Below are positions 54,490 to 63,900 of a stretch of 64,000 bases of DNA, piece by piece. Source of the stretch: Anaerolineae bacterium (lineage in GTDB: Bacteria; Chloroflexota; Anaerolineae; B4-G1); the NCBI GenBank assembly GCA_030612585.1, contig JAUWNP010000001.1, forward strand, positions 1 to 64,000, in the 5' to 3' direction. Under the pieces are notes generated by a model. The model had not been told where the DNA came from. It saw only the letters and a list, made by a program, of their open reading frames with translations, and searched no databases. The stretch's first letter is position 1. Every line of letters begins with the position of its first letter. Made by a program: the position numbers and the translations under genes.

Positions 54490-57312
54490 CTACTCCAGTG
54501 CCGCCAGCCGCTCCTTCAGTTTCGCCTGTTCGGTTTGCAGGTCGGCCATTTTGTCCCGCTCACGCTGGACGACGTGGACAGGGGCCTTCTGCGCAAACTG
54601 CCCCGCCAGCAGGTTTTCGCTGCGGGCAATGCGGCTCTCGATTGCGGCCAACTCCGACGACAGCCGTTCCCGCTCCGCTTCCAGGTCCACCAGCGCGGCC
54701 AGCGGCAGGTAGCAGACGACGTCGCCCGCGACGATGATGGCGGCTTGCTTGGTTGGTTGGATGGTTGGTTGGATGGTTAGTTGGCCGGGGTCGAGTTTGG
54801 CCAGGGCGCAGAGAACGGCGCGCTGCTCGTCCAACCACTGGGCAGCGTCACCGGCGGCGACGAGGGCCGGGATGCGCTTGCCGGGGGTCACGTTGTACTC
54901 GGCCCGCCGGTTGCGGATGCCTCGGATGAGTGCCATCGCTGCCTCCATTTGCCCCTCGGCCTCGTCGTCCAGGAGTGCGGGGTCCGGTTCCGGCCAACGG
55001 GTCATGATCAGCGCTTCGCCTTCTTGCACTTCGTCGGGCAGTGCTTGCCAGATAGCCTCAGTGACGAAGGGCATGAAGGGATGCAGCAGCCGTAGCGCTG
55101 TCTCCAACACGTGGAGCAGGACGGTCTGCGCAACGGACTTGTCCGCTGCCTCGTCGTAGAGGCGCACTTTGCTGGCCTCAATATACCAGTCGCAGTATTC
55201 CCCCCACAGGAAATCGTGAATCTGGCGCCCCGCCTCGCCGTACTGGTGACTCTCGAAAAGGCGAGTCGTGTCCTGGATGAGGTGATTGAGGCGTGAGAGA
55301 ATCCACCGGTCGGGAAGATGGAGATTAGAGATTAGAGATTGGTCAATATCCAATATCGAGTATCCAGTATCCAAATTTGAGAGGGCGAATCGCGCCGCTT
55401 GCCAGATTTTGTTGGTAAAGTTGCGGGCGCTTTTCAAGCGACGTAGATCGAGGCTCATGTCCAGACCCGGCGTGGAACTGGTCAGTTGGGTATAACGGAG
55501 CGCGTCGCTGCCGTATCTCTCGATGATGTTCAGCGGGTCGTACTCTTCTATGTCCTCCATTGACTTGCTGACTTTTTTGCCTTCTTCGTTGCGCACCAGG
55601 CCGTGCAAGTAGACAGTGGCGTAGGGGGTTTGACCAGTCAGTTCGATGCCAAGCATCATCTCCCGTGCCACCCAAAAGAACAGTATCTCGTAGGCGGTTT
55701 CGCGCACGTCGGTAGGGTAGTAGCGGCGGTAGTCTGGTGCGTCGGTATCGGGCCAGCCGAGGGTGGAGAAGGGCCACAGGCCGGATGAGAACCAGGTGTC
55801 GAGGACGTCCTCGTCCTGGTGGATGTTCGTGCTGCCGCAATGGGCACACGCGGTAGGGTCGGTCATCCCTTCGGCAGAGTTTACCCTGAGCGAGGTCGAA
55901 GGGCTCAGGGCATGCTCACAGGTCTGCTCACCGCAGTCATCGCAGTACCAGACGGGGATGCGGTGGCCCCACCACAACTGACGCGAGATGCACCACGGGC
56001 GGATATTTTCCATCCAGTGGAAGAAGCGACGTTCCTCTCGCTCCGGGATGATAGTCGTGGCACCACTGCTCACTGCCTCCATCGCGGCCTCGGCCAGCGG
56101 CTTCACGTTGACGAACCACTGGGTGGAGATGCGCGGCTCTATGTCGGTATGGCAGCGCTCGCAGGTGCCCACGGCGTGGAAGTAGGGCTCGACTTTGACG
56201 AGCAGTCCTTCCTTCTCGAAGTCAGCGACGATGTTGCCGCGGCACTCGGAGCGGTCCTGCCCAGCGTAGGGACCTGCCAACTCGTTCATCCGGGCTGTGT
56301 CGGTCATGACGTTGGGGGCATCCAGGCTGTGGCGGATGCCGATTTCGTTGTCGGTAGGGTCGTGCGCGGGGGTGACTTTGACCGCACCGGTGCCGAACTC
56401 CGGGTCTACCGCTTCGTCGGCGATGATGGGTATGCGGCGGCCCAGCCCAGGCAGGACGGCGGTCTTACCGATGAGGTGCTGCCAGCGTGGGTCGTCGGGG
56501 TGGACGGCGACAGCGGTGTCGCCCAGGATGGTCTCCGGGCGGGTGGTGGCCATCTCGATAAACTCGGTCGCGCCCTCGGCCCATTTACCGCTGCCCCACC
56601 TCCCTGGAGACCTCCCCCCCAGAGTTGGGGGGGACTGAGGGGGGGCTGGCCCATCCCAATCATCGTTGAGGATGGGGTAGCGGATGTGCCAGAGGTGGCT
56701 GGCACGCTCCTCCGGGATCACTTCCAGGTCGGAGATGGCGCTGGTGCAGCGGGGGCACCAGTTGACCAGGTAGGTGCCCCGGTAGATGAGCCCTTTTTTG
56801 TAGAGGCGCACGAAGGCGGTGCGCACGGCGTGGCTCAGCCCCTCGTCGAGGGTGAAGCGCTCCCGCGTCCAGTCGCACGAGACGCCCAGCCGCTTAGTCT
56901 GGTCGGTGATGCGGCGGTGGTAGATGTGCTTCCACTCCCACACTTTGGCGATGAACTTCTCGCGTCCCAGGTCGTGGCGGGTGAGCCCCTCCTTGGCCAG
57001 TTCTCGCTCCACGACGTTCTGGGTGGCGATCCCAGCGTGGTCGGAGCCAGGGAGGAAGAGTGTTTCGAAGCCGCGCATGCGATGGTAGCGGGTCATCAGG
57101 TCTTCGATGGCTGCGACCATGGCGTGGCCCAGGTGGAGCGCGCCGGTGACGTTGGGCGGCGGCATGGTGATGCACCAGCGCGGGCCGTCCTCGGAGGCCA
57201 GGCCCAGTTCAACCTGCTTTTCGGGGCGGAAGTAGCCCTGTTCCTCCCACCACTGGTAGAGCCGTTCTTCGTGCTCTTTGGGGTTGTATGTTTTAGAGAG
57301 TTTGTTGGTCAT
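54490..57312 (-). CDS. valS: Valyl-tRNA synthetase
   Basis: 940 residues. PPPNVTGALHLGHAM (HIGH) and KKVSKSMED (KMSKS), editing domain between, anticodon-binding and C-terminal coiled coil (ELAAIESRIARSENLLAG). SD GAAGGAGGATT. It contains four repeat-derived stretches: a GGATGGTTGG block (54747-54784, QPTIQPTKQ), a GATTAGA/TATCCAGT block (55318-55382), a CCCCCCAGAGTTGGGGGGG block (56595-56650, SPPTLGGRSPG) and a CCCTGAGCGAGGTCGAAGGG element (55867-55911, SPSTSLRVNSAEG). All are in frame and lie in likely surface loops. T-box controlled. Confidence 0.97.
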   Translation of the reverse strand: MTNKLSKTYNPKEHEERLYQWWEEQGYFRPEKQVELGLASEDGPRWCITMPPPNVTGALHLGHAMVAAIEDLMTRYHRMRGFETLFLPGSDHAGIATQNVVERELAKEGLTRHDLGREKFIAKVWEWKHIYHRRITDQTKRLGVSCDWTRERFTLDEGLSHAVRTAFVRLYKKGLIYRGTYLVNWCPRCTSAISDLEVIPEERASHLWHIRYPILNDDWDGPAPPQSPPTLGGRSPGRWGSGKWAEGATEFIEMATTRPETILGDTAVAVHPDDPRWQHLIGKTAVLPGLGRRIPIIADEAVDPEFGTGAVKVTPAHDPTDNEIGIRHSLDAPNVMTDTARMNELAGPYAGQDRSECRGNIVADFEKEGLLVKVEPYFHAVGTCERCHTDIEPRISTQWFVNVKPLAEAAMEAVSSGATTIIPEREERRFFHWMENIRPWCISRQLWWGHRIPVWYCDDCGEQTCEHALSPSTSLRVNSAEGMTDPTACAHCGSTNIHQDEDVLDTWFSSGLWPFSTLGWPDTDAPDYRRYYPTDVRETAYEILFFWVAREMMLGIELTGQTPYATVYLHGLVRNEEGKKVSKSMEDIEEYDPLNIIERYGSDALRYTQLTSSTPGLDMSLDLRRLKSARNFTNKIWQAARFALSNLDTGYSILDIDQSLISNLHLPDRWILSRLNHLIQDTTRLFESHQYGEAGRQIHDFLWGEYCDWYIEASKVRLYDEAADKSVAQTVLLHVLETALRLLHPFMPFVTEAIWQALPDEVQEGEALIMTRWPEPDPALLDDEAEGQMEAAMALIRGIRNRRAEYNVTPGKRIPALVAAGDAAQWLDEQRAVLCALAKLDPGQLTIQPTIQPTKQAAIIVAGDVVCYLPLAALVDLEAERERLSSELAAIESRIARSENLLAGQFAQKAPVHVVQRERDKMADLQTEQAKLKERLAALE
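54747..54784. repeat. GGTTGGAT tandem repeat in valS
   Basis: Units TTGGTTGGATGG repeated; encodes TIQPTIQPTKQ on the minus strand. Confidence 0.85.
55318..55382. repeat. GATTAGA / TATCCAGT tandem repeat in valS
   Basis: GAGATTAGAGATTAGAGATT, then (C)AATATC/GAGTATCCAGTATCC units; encodes a DTGYSILDIDQSLISN stretch. Confidence 0.85.
55867..55911. repeat. CCCTGAGC...CGAAGGG element, copy 5, compound, in valS
   Basis: CCCTTCGGCAGAGTTTACCC followed by TGAGCGAGGTCGAAGGGCTC and AGGGC: two half elements in opposite orders. In frame. Confidence 0.8.
56595..56650. repeat. CCCCCCAGAGTTGGGGGGG repeat in valS
   Basis: Palindromic C/G-run repeat in frame (SPPTLGGRSPG). A related CCCTCCCTCAGGGGG form encodes the C-terminus of the second hdrA gene near 48005. 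Confidence 0.8.
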
Positions 57313-57508
57313 TGTTTGTCCAATCCTCCTTCAGGATAGAGTATATCTTTAGACCGTGATAGATGCCTTCTGCAAACATGTGTTGCCGCAAGATTCCCTC
57401 AAACCTCATTCCTACTTTTTCAATAACACGTGCAGAAGCGATGTTTTTTATCTTGCACCTGGCCTCAATACGCTTCAACTCCGTCGTGTGAAAGCCGAAG
57501 TCTGTCAC
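57293..57508 (-). pseudogene. C-terminal fragment of a GNAT acetyltransferase, first cistron of the valS transcript
   Basis: 71 residues from GTG 57508, 8 nt after a strong AGGAGGT. The protein (FHTTELKRIEARCKIKNIAS, ARVIEKVGMRFEGILRQH, GLKIYSILKEDW) is the last third of a RimJ/RimL-type GNAT; the acetyl-CoA loop and N-terminal half are gone. It lies directly behind the T-box terminator and overlaps the valS start by 20 nt, so valS can be translated by coupling. It may be an inserted remnant that took over the original Shine-Dalgarno site. Confidence 0.75.
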
Positions 57509-57526
57509 TTCGTGTACCTCCTACGC

Positions 57527-57857
57527 AAAAGCCCCTTTCGTCCAAGGACGAAAGGGGCAACCCTCCGTGGTACCACCCTGGTTCAACAATAGAACTCGGA
57601 TTTCAGGACATCAACGGATTCTATTGTTGCACTCTGCAACCCTCTAACAAGGGCTCTCGCGATAACGGGCGAACCCGAAGAGGCTTATCCGGCTTCTGCT
57701 GGCCGGGTTCGGCCTCTCGACTCCCAGGCGACCTTCGGCAGGGGGCGCTGCGAGGGCTTGCAGCCGGTGGCCCTCTTCTCTTCCCATCTCAGGGATGGTT
57801 CGCCAAGGCCGGTCCTGCCTACTCCTCCTGTTCGCCGTCTTTTTGAATGTAGTTTGT
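57527..57857 (-). promoter_or_regulatory. T-box riboswitch of valS
   Basis: A long structured leader ends in the T-box AGGGTGGTACCACGG (57579-57565) followed by a terminator, arms GCCCCTTTCGTCC / GGACGAAAGGGGC (57558-57546, 57543-57531) and TTTT. The antiterminator would pair the T-box bulge region with upstream sequence when uncharged tRNA binds. Position and gene suggest tRNA-Val; GTC at 57732-57730 in the 3' side of stem I (context GAAGGTCGCC) is a candidate specifier. Confidence 0.9.
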
Positions 57858-57863
57858 GACTAG

Positions 57864-57892
57864 ATTATACCACGTGCTAGTGTTGCCGTCAA
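57864..57892 (-). promoter_or_regulatory. Promoter of the valS T-box transcript
   Basis: Minus strand TTGACG (57892-57887), 17 bp, TATAAT (57869-57864). The -35 overlaps the stop of the upstream VTT gene. Confidence 0.85.
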
Positions 57893-58473
57893 CCACTAAA
57901 CAGTTTGAACACTGCCTCAATCCCGTAGTAGCCGGCCAGCGCAAAGATGACGTTTTTGACTATCTTGCCAGCAGTGCAACTCGCCAGGAATTTCCACAGC
58001 GGGAAGCGCAGCGCGCCGGCGGTCATGCCGCCCACATCGGCTACAGGGTTAGGAGTGACGGCCAGGATGAAGATGGTCAGTGTACCGTGGCGCTGCATCC
58101 ATCGCATCAGGCGGTCATGGGTGGGGTTGTTGTCCACAAGCATCTGCCCGCTGTAGCCGGCCATGTAGCCGGTCAGTTCTCCCAGGGCCTGACCTATGCC
58201 GCCAATGAGGCCCACGAGCCAAGGGTTGAAGACGCTGCCCATCACCGAACTGACGGCCAGGCCGGGGACGGGGAATATAATTGTTGCATTGCTGACCAGA
58301 CCGACCAGGAAAACGGCGGCGTAGCCGTATTGCTCCAGTTCTTGGAGATGGTTGCGGAAGTAGAGGGCTGCGCCAATGGCGACGAAGATCGAGACGACGG
58401 TGAGAATCTGAACTATCCTCAGCCGCCGGGTGGGTGGGGGAGGGGGGACGTCATCGCGTATCATGTATGGCAT
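57889..58473 (-). CDS. VTT-domain (DedA/SNARE-associated-like) membrane protein
   Basis: 194 residues. A basic Pro-rich cytoplasmic start, TM helix about 25-42, then the VTT core (FLVGLVSNATIIFPVPGLAV, LGELTGYMAGYSGQ, VTPNPVADVGGMTAGALRFP) with a C-terminal TM. The LTGYMAGY and NPVADVGG motifs are typical for this superfamily, linked to lipid or ion transport and membrane homeostasis. Confidence 0.88.
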   Translation of the reverse strand: MPYMIRDDVPPPPPTRRLRIVQILTVVSIFVAIGAALYFRNHLQELEQYGYAAVFLVGLVSNATIIFPVPGLAVSSVMGSVFNPWLVGLIGGIGQALGELTGYMAGYSGQMLVDNNPTHDRLMRWMQRHGTLTIFILAVTPNPVADVGGMTAGALRFPLWKFLASCTAGKIVKNVIFALAGYYGIEAVFKLFSG

Positions 58474-58522
58474 TTCACCAGCCTGATGGACTGTAATGGC
58501 TTGAGAGCGACTGAAGTCACTA

Positions 58523-59881
58523 CTACAAACCTGTCAGCGGCGCGCCCAGGCGCACGATTTTTTCCCTGTGGTCGGCTATGCCAGAAGTGGCGTTGCGAGT
58601 GTCCACGACTAGGTCGGCATGCTGCACTATACGGGCGTAGTCCAGGCTGCGGTGATCGGTGACGATGACGACGCAGTCAGCAGCGGTGATCTCCTCCTCC
58701 GTCAGCGGCACCGACTCCAGCACGACTGCTTCGCGGTGGAAGACGTCGTCGCCCACCTGGAAGCATGGCACGTAGGGGTCGTGGTAGCACACGCGGGCGC
58801 TGCGACTCAGTAGCAGTTCGATGATGCGCTCGGCGGGGGAGTTGCGGGCGTCGTCAATGTCAGGCTTGAAGGCGACGCCCAGCACCAGTACGTGTGCGTC
58901 ACGCAGCGGCTTGCCCTGGAGGCTTAGGCCCTGGCAGACGAGGTCTACGACGTGGTGGGGCATCGCCTGGTTGACCTCGCCGGCCAGTTCGATGAATTCG
59001 GTGTAATAGTCGTACTCGCGGGCTTTCCAACTGAGATAGTAAGGGTCCACCGGGATGCAGTGCCCGCCCACGCCTGGCCCCGGCGTGAAGGGCATGAAGC
59101 CAAAGGGCTTGGTTTTGGCGGCCTCGATTACTTCCCAGAGGTCGATTCCCATGCGCTCGGTCAGCAGCGCCAATTCGTTGACCAGGGCGATATTGACGGC
59201 ACGGAAGGTATTCTCCAGCAGTTTAGTCAACTCGGCGGCGCGGGGAGAGGAGACAGGATGCACCGGCGCGCCCATCTGGCTCAGGAGGTCGCACGCCAGT
59301 CGAGTGCATTCCGGTGTGATGCCGCCTACGACCTTGGGCGTATTGTAGGCCGACCATTGTTTATTGCCAGGGTCAATGCGTTCGGGAGAGAAGGCCAGGT
59401 AGAAGTCTACGCCGGCCTTGAGACCGCTTTTCTCCAGGATGGGCTGGACAATCTCCTCCGTCGTGCCAGGGTAGGTCGTGCTTTGCAAAACGACCAGTTG
59501 GCCGGACTTCATGCGGGGCCGGATACCATAACTGGCGGCCTGGATGTAGGAAAGGTCAGGGGCACGCTGTGCGTCGTAGGGAGTGGGGACGCAGATGAAT
59601 ATGGCGTCCGCCTCGCGCAATGCGTCGTAATCTGAGGTGGCTGTGAGGCGGCCCGATTGGACGTGAGGGATCAGATCGTCGTCGGAGACGTCGGGGATGT
59701 AACTCCGGCCGGCGGTGACGGCATCCACCTTGCACTGGTTCACTTCCATGCCAATGGTGCGAAAGCCGGCCTTGGCGAACGCCGTCGCCAGGGGCAGGCC
59801 GACGTAACCCAACCCGATGATGGCGACGTGAGCGGTGCGGTTGGCAATTCTGTCTCTCAATTTGTCTTGCAGGGAGTGCAT
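58523..59881 (-). CDS. UDP-sugar 6-dehydrogenase (nucleotide sugar dehydrogenase)
   Basis: 452 residues. NAD site VAIIGLGYVGLPLATAFAKA, FSPERIDPGN, catalytic Cys in GPGVGGHCIPVDPYY, C-terminal domain HVLVLGVAFKPDIDDARNSP. Oxidises the C6 of a UDP-sugar (UDP-GlcNAc or UDP-ManNAc type) for acidic polysaccharide. Lies with two other envelope polysaccharide genes. Confidence 0.95.
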   Translation of the reverse strand: MHSLQDKLRDRIANRTAHVAIIGLGYVGLPLATAFAKAGFRTIGMEVNQCKVDAVTAGRSYIPDVSDDDLIPHVQSGRLTATSDYDALREADAIFICVPTPYDAQRAPDLSYIQAASYGIRPRMKSGQLVVLQSTTYPGTTEEIVQPILEKSGLKAGVDFYLAFSPERIDPGNKQWSAYNTPKVVGGITPECTRLACDLLSQMGAPVHPVSSPRAAELTKLLENTFRAVNIALVNELALLTERMGIDLWEVIEAAKTKPFGFMPFTPGPGVGGHCIPVDPYYLSWKAREYDYYTEFIELAGEVNQAMPHHVVDLVCQGLSLQGKPLRDAHVLVLGVAFKPDIDDARNSPAERIIELLLSRSARVCYHDPYVPCFQVGDDVFHREAVVLESVPLTEEEITAADCVVIVTDHRSLDYARIVQHADLVVDTRNATSGIADHREKIVRLGAPLTGL

Positions 59882-59920
59882 CGTGGCCTCTGATACTGGA
59901 TATTTGATGCTGGAGGGTTG

Positions 59921-60976
59921 TTACTCGCCGCTTGTTGTGGGATTTGGGATTCGAGATTTAGGACTCGAGATTTGGGACTTGAAGAAGGGGGGACGCTCCA
60001 CGCGCCACAGAGCGTAGAGTCCGGCCAGCGCGACGAGGATGCCGACGGTATAGCCCTCCAGGACGGAAGCCTGAGTGACGAAAGTGGCCAGCAGGCCCAG
60101 GATAAAGGAGACGACGTAGAGAGTCAGAACTGCCTCGCGTTGGGTCATCCCGGCCGCCACCAGGCGGTGTGAGATGTGATCTTGGCCCGGTGTGGTGGCG
60201 GGATTCAGACGCCGCCGCAGGCGCGAGGCGATGACCAGCGTGGTATCAAAAATGGGGAGGCCCATCACCAGCACTGGCACCATCCAGGTAACGAAGGTGA
60301 CATTGTCCGGGAAGCGGAGTTTGATGCCAGCGGCGGCCAGGATGAAGCCGAGGAACAGTGCTCCTGAGTCCCCCATGAATATGCTGGCCGGGTTGAGGTT
60401 GTAGAACAGGAAGCCCAGGCAGGCTCCCAGCACGGCGATGGAGAGGGCGCCGACCAGGTATTGCCCGCTGAAGGCGCACATCAGGGCAAAGAAGGCCGCC
60501 GCGATGGCCGCGACCCCTCCTGCCAGGCCGTCCATGTTGTCGAGGAAGTTGACCGCGTTGGTGATGTACCCGACCCACAGCACCGTCGTGATCAGGTTCA
60601 GGATGGGGTCATTGAATGTGCCGACGTAGATGTTATTGGCGTAGAGCAGCAGGGCAGCGAGCGTCTGGCCGAGCAGTTTGATCAGTGGACGCAGGCCCCA
60701 GCGGTCATCTATCAGTCCCATAAAGGAGACGCCTGTAGCACCGACGAGGATACTTCCGAACTGGGCAAAGTTGTAGCGCTCTCCCAGGGCAAACGCCGCG
60801 ACGATGACAGCCAGATAAATCGCCACGCCTCCCATGCGGGGAACGGGGCGATGGTGGATTTTGCGTGCTTCAGGCCTATCTATCACACCCATTCGTGGGG
60901 CCAGCCAGCGTGCTACAGGAGTAACCCCAATAGCCAGCACCAGTGCGCCGGCGAAGACAAGCATATAAACGGTCAT
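59921..60976 (-). CDS. Polyprenyl-phosphate sugar-1-phosphate transferase (WecA/MraY family)
   Basis: 351 residues, about 10 TM helices. RKIHHRPVPRMGGVAIYLA, MGLIDDRWGLRPLIKLLGQ (the DDxx Mg site), TNAVNFLDNMDGLAGGVA, SIFMGDSGALFLGF and PGQDHISHRL. Loads a sugar-phosphate from a UDP-sugar onto undecaprenyl phosphate. The last 20 residues (KSQISSPKSRIPNPT) are encoded by a GGATTTGGGA/GAGATTTAGG repeat (59936-59988), so the natural end was probably before it. Overlaps the next gene by 4 nt. Confidence 0.95.
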   Translation of the reverse strand: MTVYMLVFAGALVLAIGVTPVARWLAPRMGVIDRPEARKIHHRPVPRMGGVAIYLAVIVAAFALGERYNFAQFGSILVGATGVSFMGLIDDRWGLRPLIKLLGQTLAALLLYANNIYVGTFNDPILNLITTVLWVGYITNAVNFLDNMDGLAGGVAAIAAAFFALMCAFSGQYLVGALSIAVLGACLGFLFYNLNPASIFMGDSGALFLGFILAAAGIKLRFPDNVTFVTWMVPVLVMGLPIFDTTLVIASRLRRRLNPATTPGQDHISHRLVAAGMTQREAVLTLYVVSFILGLLATFVTQASVLEGYTVGILVALAGLYALWRVERPPFFKSQISSPKSRIPNPTTSGE

Positions 60977-63900
60977 GGTTGCGGTATCTCCAGTGGCTGA
61001 ATTTGTGCGATTAAGTCCTGTAGCATGGCTTGTTGATCTTCGGGAGCCAGTTGCAGTGCCATCTGGGCGTGGGGGAGTGCCACATCGTTATGGCCGGACT
61101 GGGCGTAGATAATGGCCAGTATGCGGTGGGTGTCCCAGGCGTCGGGGGCTTCGGGGTTCAGTTCCAGCGCCTGCTGAAGAGCAGCGACGGCTTCGTCTAT
61201 GCGGCCTAACTGGGCATACACCGAGCCCAGCGTGCGCCAGATCTGCGGGAGGCTGGGTTCTAGTTTCAGCGCTTCCTCATAGCACTGGGCTGCCTTTTCC
61301 AGATTACCTGACTGGAGGTTTACGTCGCCGCAGATCAGCCAGGTCACGTGATATTCTTGGTCTACGGCTAGCGACCTCTGCAGAGTTTGGTCGGCCATGT
61401 CAAAGTTGCCCAGGAACTGATATAGCCCCGCCCACTCGTTCCATAGATCGGCGTTACTGGGGCTTAGCATGGTTGCGATTCTGAAGTTCTCAGCAGACTG
61501 TTGGGCCAGATGCTCATGGTATGCTGGGTCAGATGCGAGTTGGATCCAGCGCATGTACATCTTGGCCAGGTTCCTGCTGTGGTCGGTGTTGAGCGGGTTG
61601 AGTTCTCGGGCCTGGATCAGGGTTTGCTCCGTCATGCGCAATACATTGTCCCGCACAGCAGTATCCTCAATGGCCGAAGCGTATTCCAGGTAGGCCCGGC
61701 CTAGATACAGGTGATAGAAGTCTTCCTTAGGAGCCAGTTCAAGCGCGTGCTTATAGTGTTCAATGGCTACCAGCCACTGCCCGCCCTGCTCATAAGGGGC
61801 GGCCTGCTTGTAGACGATGTCGGCCTGAATGGGTCGCAGGTTGGTCGTTACGATGATAGCGCCAGCCAGCACTATCAGCACAGTGAGTGCGATCACGCCC
61901 CAGGGTTGTGCGATCTGCCGGGGCGCTCGTTGTGTTCCCAGGAAGAGCGCCACGCCACCGGCGATCAGAACGAAGACGATGAACCCGTAATAAATGGACA
62001 AGAGGCTGGCGACGCGATCGGCTACACCGATCACATCCTCCAGCGTCTGTGCCTGAATGTTCACCAGCGAGGCCTGGCGACTGGCCAGTGCCAGGGTGAA
62101 TCCCAATCCCACCATTAGTGAGATCAGCAGGTACAGGACTATCGCCAGAGCCCCGTCGCCCTTGCGTTCACGGAATGCCCCGCTCTTGGCCATTTCAGAG
62201 ACGAATATGACCGCGCTCATCAACCAGGTGAGGGCGAAGATCATCAGTGCACCGTAGGAGGTGCGATTCTGCTGTGCTGGCAGGATGGTTAGTGCACGCC
62301 AGATGATAGTCAGGGGTTGAGAAAGACGCTCCGCGTTGGTGGTGAAGTCGAAGCCTAGCGTACCCAGGATGAAGCCGCCGACGATAGCGACGGCAAGCGT
62401 GGGCCACAACCAGGCGGGCAGGGCGGGTTTGGCGAGGGGTGGCGGGGTGGCCTTGCGGCGCTTTTTTTTGTGCTGTCTGTTTTCCTGCTTCCTGGCTTGC
62501 TTGCTTTCTTGCCTCCTGCTTCCTGCCCTTTTCTCTTTCCTCTGCGGTTCTGTTTGCTGTTCGCGAAAGGGTACCATCCCGGCCACGACGAGCATCCCGG
62601 CGTAGGCCCAGAAGGTAGTGCGCGTGGAGGCGATGCCGATGCCGAAGTTGATCTCGATGAGGTGAGCCACCGAAGCGGAAAGGATACTTATCAGCAGGAT
62701 GAGGTAAGGGTGGGCCTTCGGGGCTGCCTCTGGCTCCCAGTACGTCGAGAGACCATAGACGACCAGGTAGAGAAACATCCCAGCGATGATGCCAACCGGG
62801 ATGGCCAGGCCGAAGAAGTGAGGGGCAATAATGATGCTCGTCACTGCCACAGTGGTGATTGCTCCTATGGCCAGTAGGGCGAAGAAGGTGGTTCTCCGCC
62901 AGTCGGAGGGCAGGATTCCCAGCCAACGCAGGCTGAAGGTAAACACGCTGCCGAAGATCCCCAGGTAGGCAACGAAGCCCAGAAGGCCGGTGATGATCAG
63001 CGAGTCCAGCGTCTCGTTGTGGGAGCGATCGGGGGAGGCGGTGCGGGCCTCATGGTGGCCCAGGAGCGGAGGGTAGAAGGGGTTGTACGCCACATACATG
63101 GACTCTGGGCCGTAACCCACCAGGGGGCGGAGGGCGTTGAAGGGATCAGGGCGTTCCTGGGGGTATGCTGTCGTCGGCGGGTACTTGATGGGTTCGTGGG
63201 GCAGGATCAATTGCAGCCCCCCCTCCCAGATGAGATCGCGCACCTTGCCGGTGCCGCCCTCGCGCTGCAACACGTCGTCCAGTCGGCCCAGCCAGGGCTG
63301 GTGTTGGCTCCACTCATGGACCGGTTCAACCAGGTTGATTGTCAGGAATCCGGCGATGGAAAGGATCGCGATTGACAGCGCGCTGATCCACAGCCAGCGC
63401 CAACCTCGTTGGTTGGCGATGGCGGCTAGCCAAAGCCCCGATAGAATCAGCGCCGCTCCGATGATGGCGACCCACTGTGGGAGGCTGCTCTCTGGCGCGG
63501 CGACGGCTTTGCTGACGAAGTAGAGGACTGCTGCAGCCGCGCCCGCCGCTACCAGGCTCCCCAACCCGAACGCCAACCCACGCCCAAGGTCTCCCCGAAG
63601 GTCGGAGGGACGGAAAGGCTGCTCCTGCCGGGCAGCATGTTGCAGGGCCAGCAGCCCTACGAATATCCATACGCCGAGTCCGGCCAAGAGGCCCATCAGG
63701 GGGCCACGACTCTGGGAATACCAGATGGCAATCAGTTGCACAGCGGTGATGAAGATGTAGCCCGCCGCGCGTGCGATGTCCGCCGTATTGGTCTCATCCT
63801 CGGTCAGAATGGCCTTGAAACTTTCGATTATGCGACCTATGGTGAGTGGAACGACCATGATGAGATAGGCGGCGACGAAGATGGCGTTGCCCATGTTGGA

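Noticed and set aside
54747..54784. Tandem repeats as a CRISPR array
   Set aside because: Units are only 7-12 bp with no spacers; none of the repeat blocks in the window has CRISPR geometry.
55819..57339. 506-codon open frame on the plus strand
   Set aside because: Shadow of valS; contains no motif, and valS has HIGH and KMSKS.
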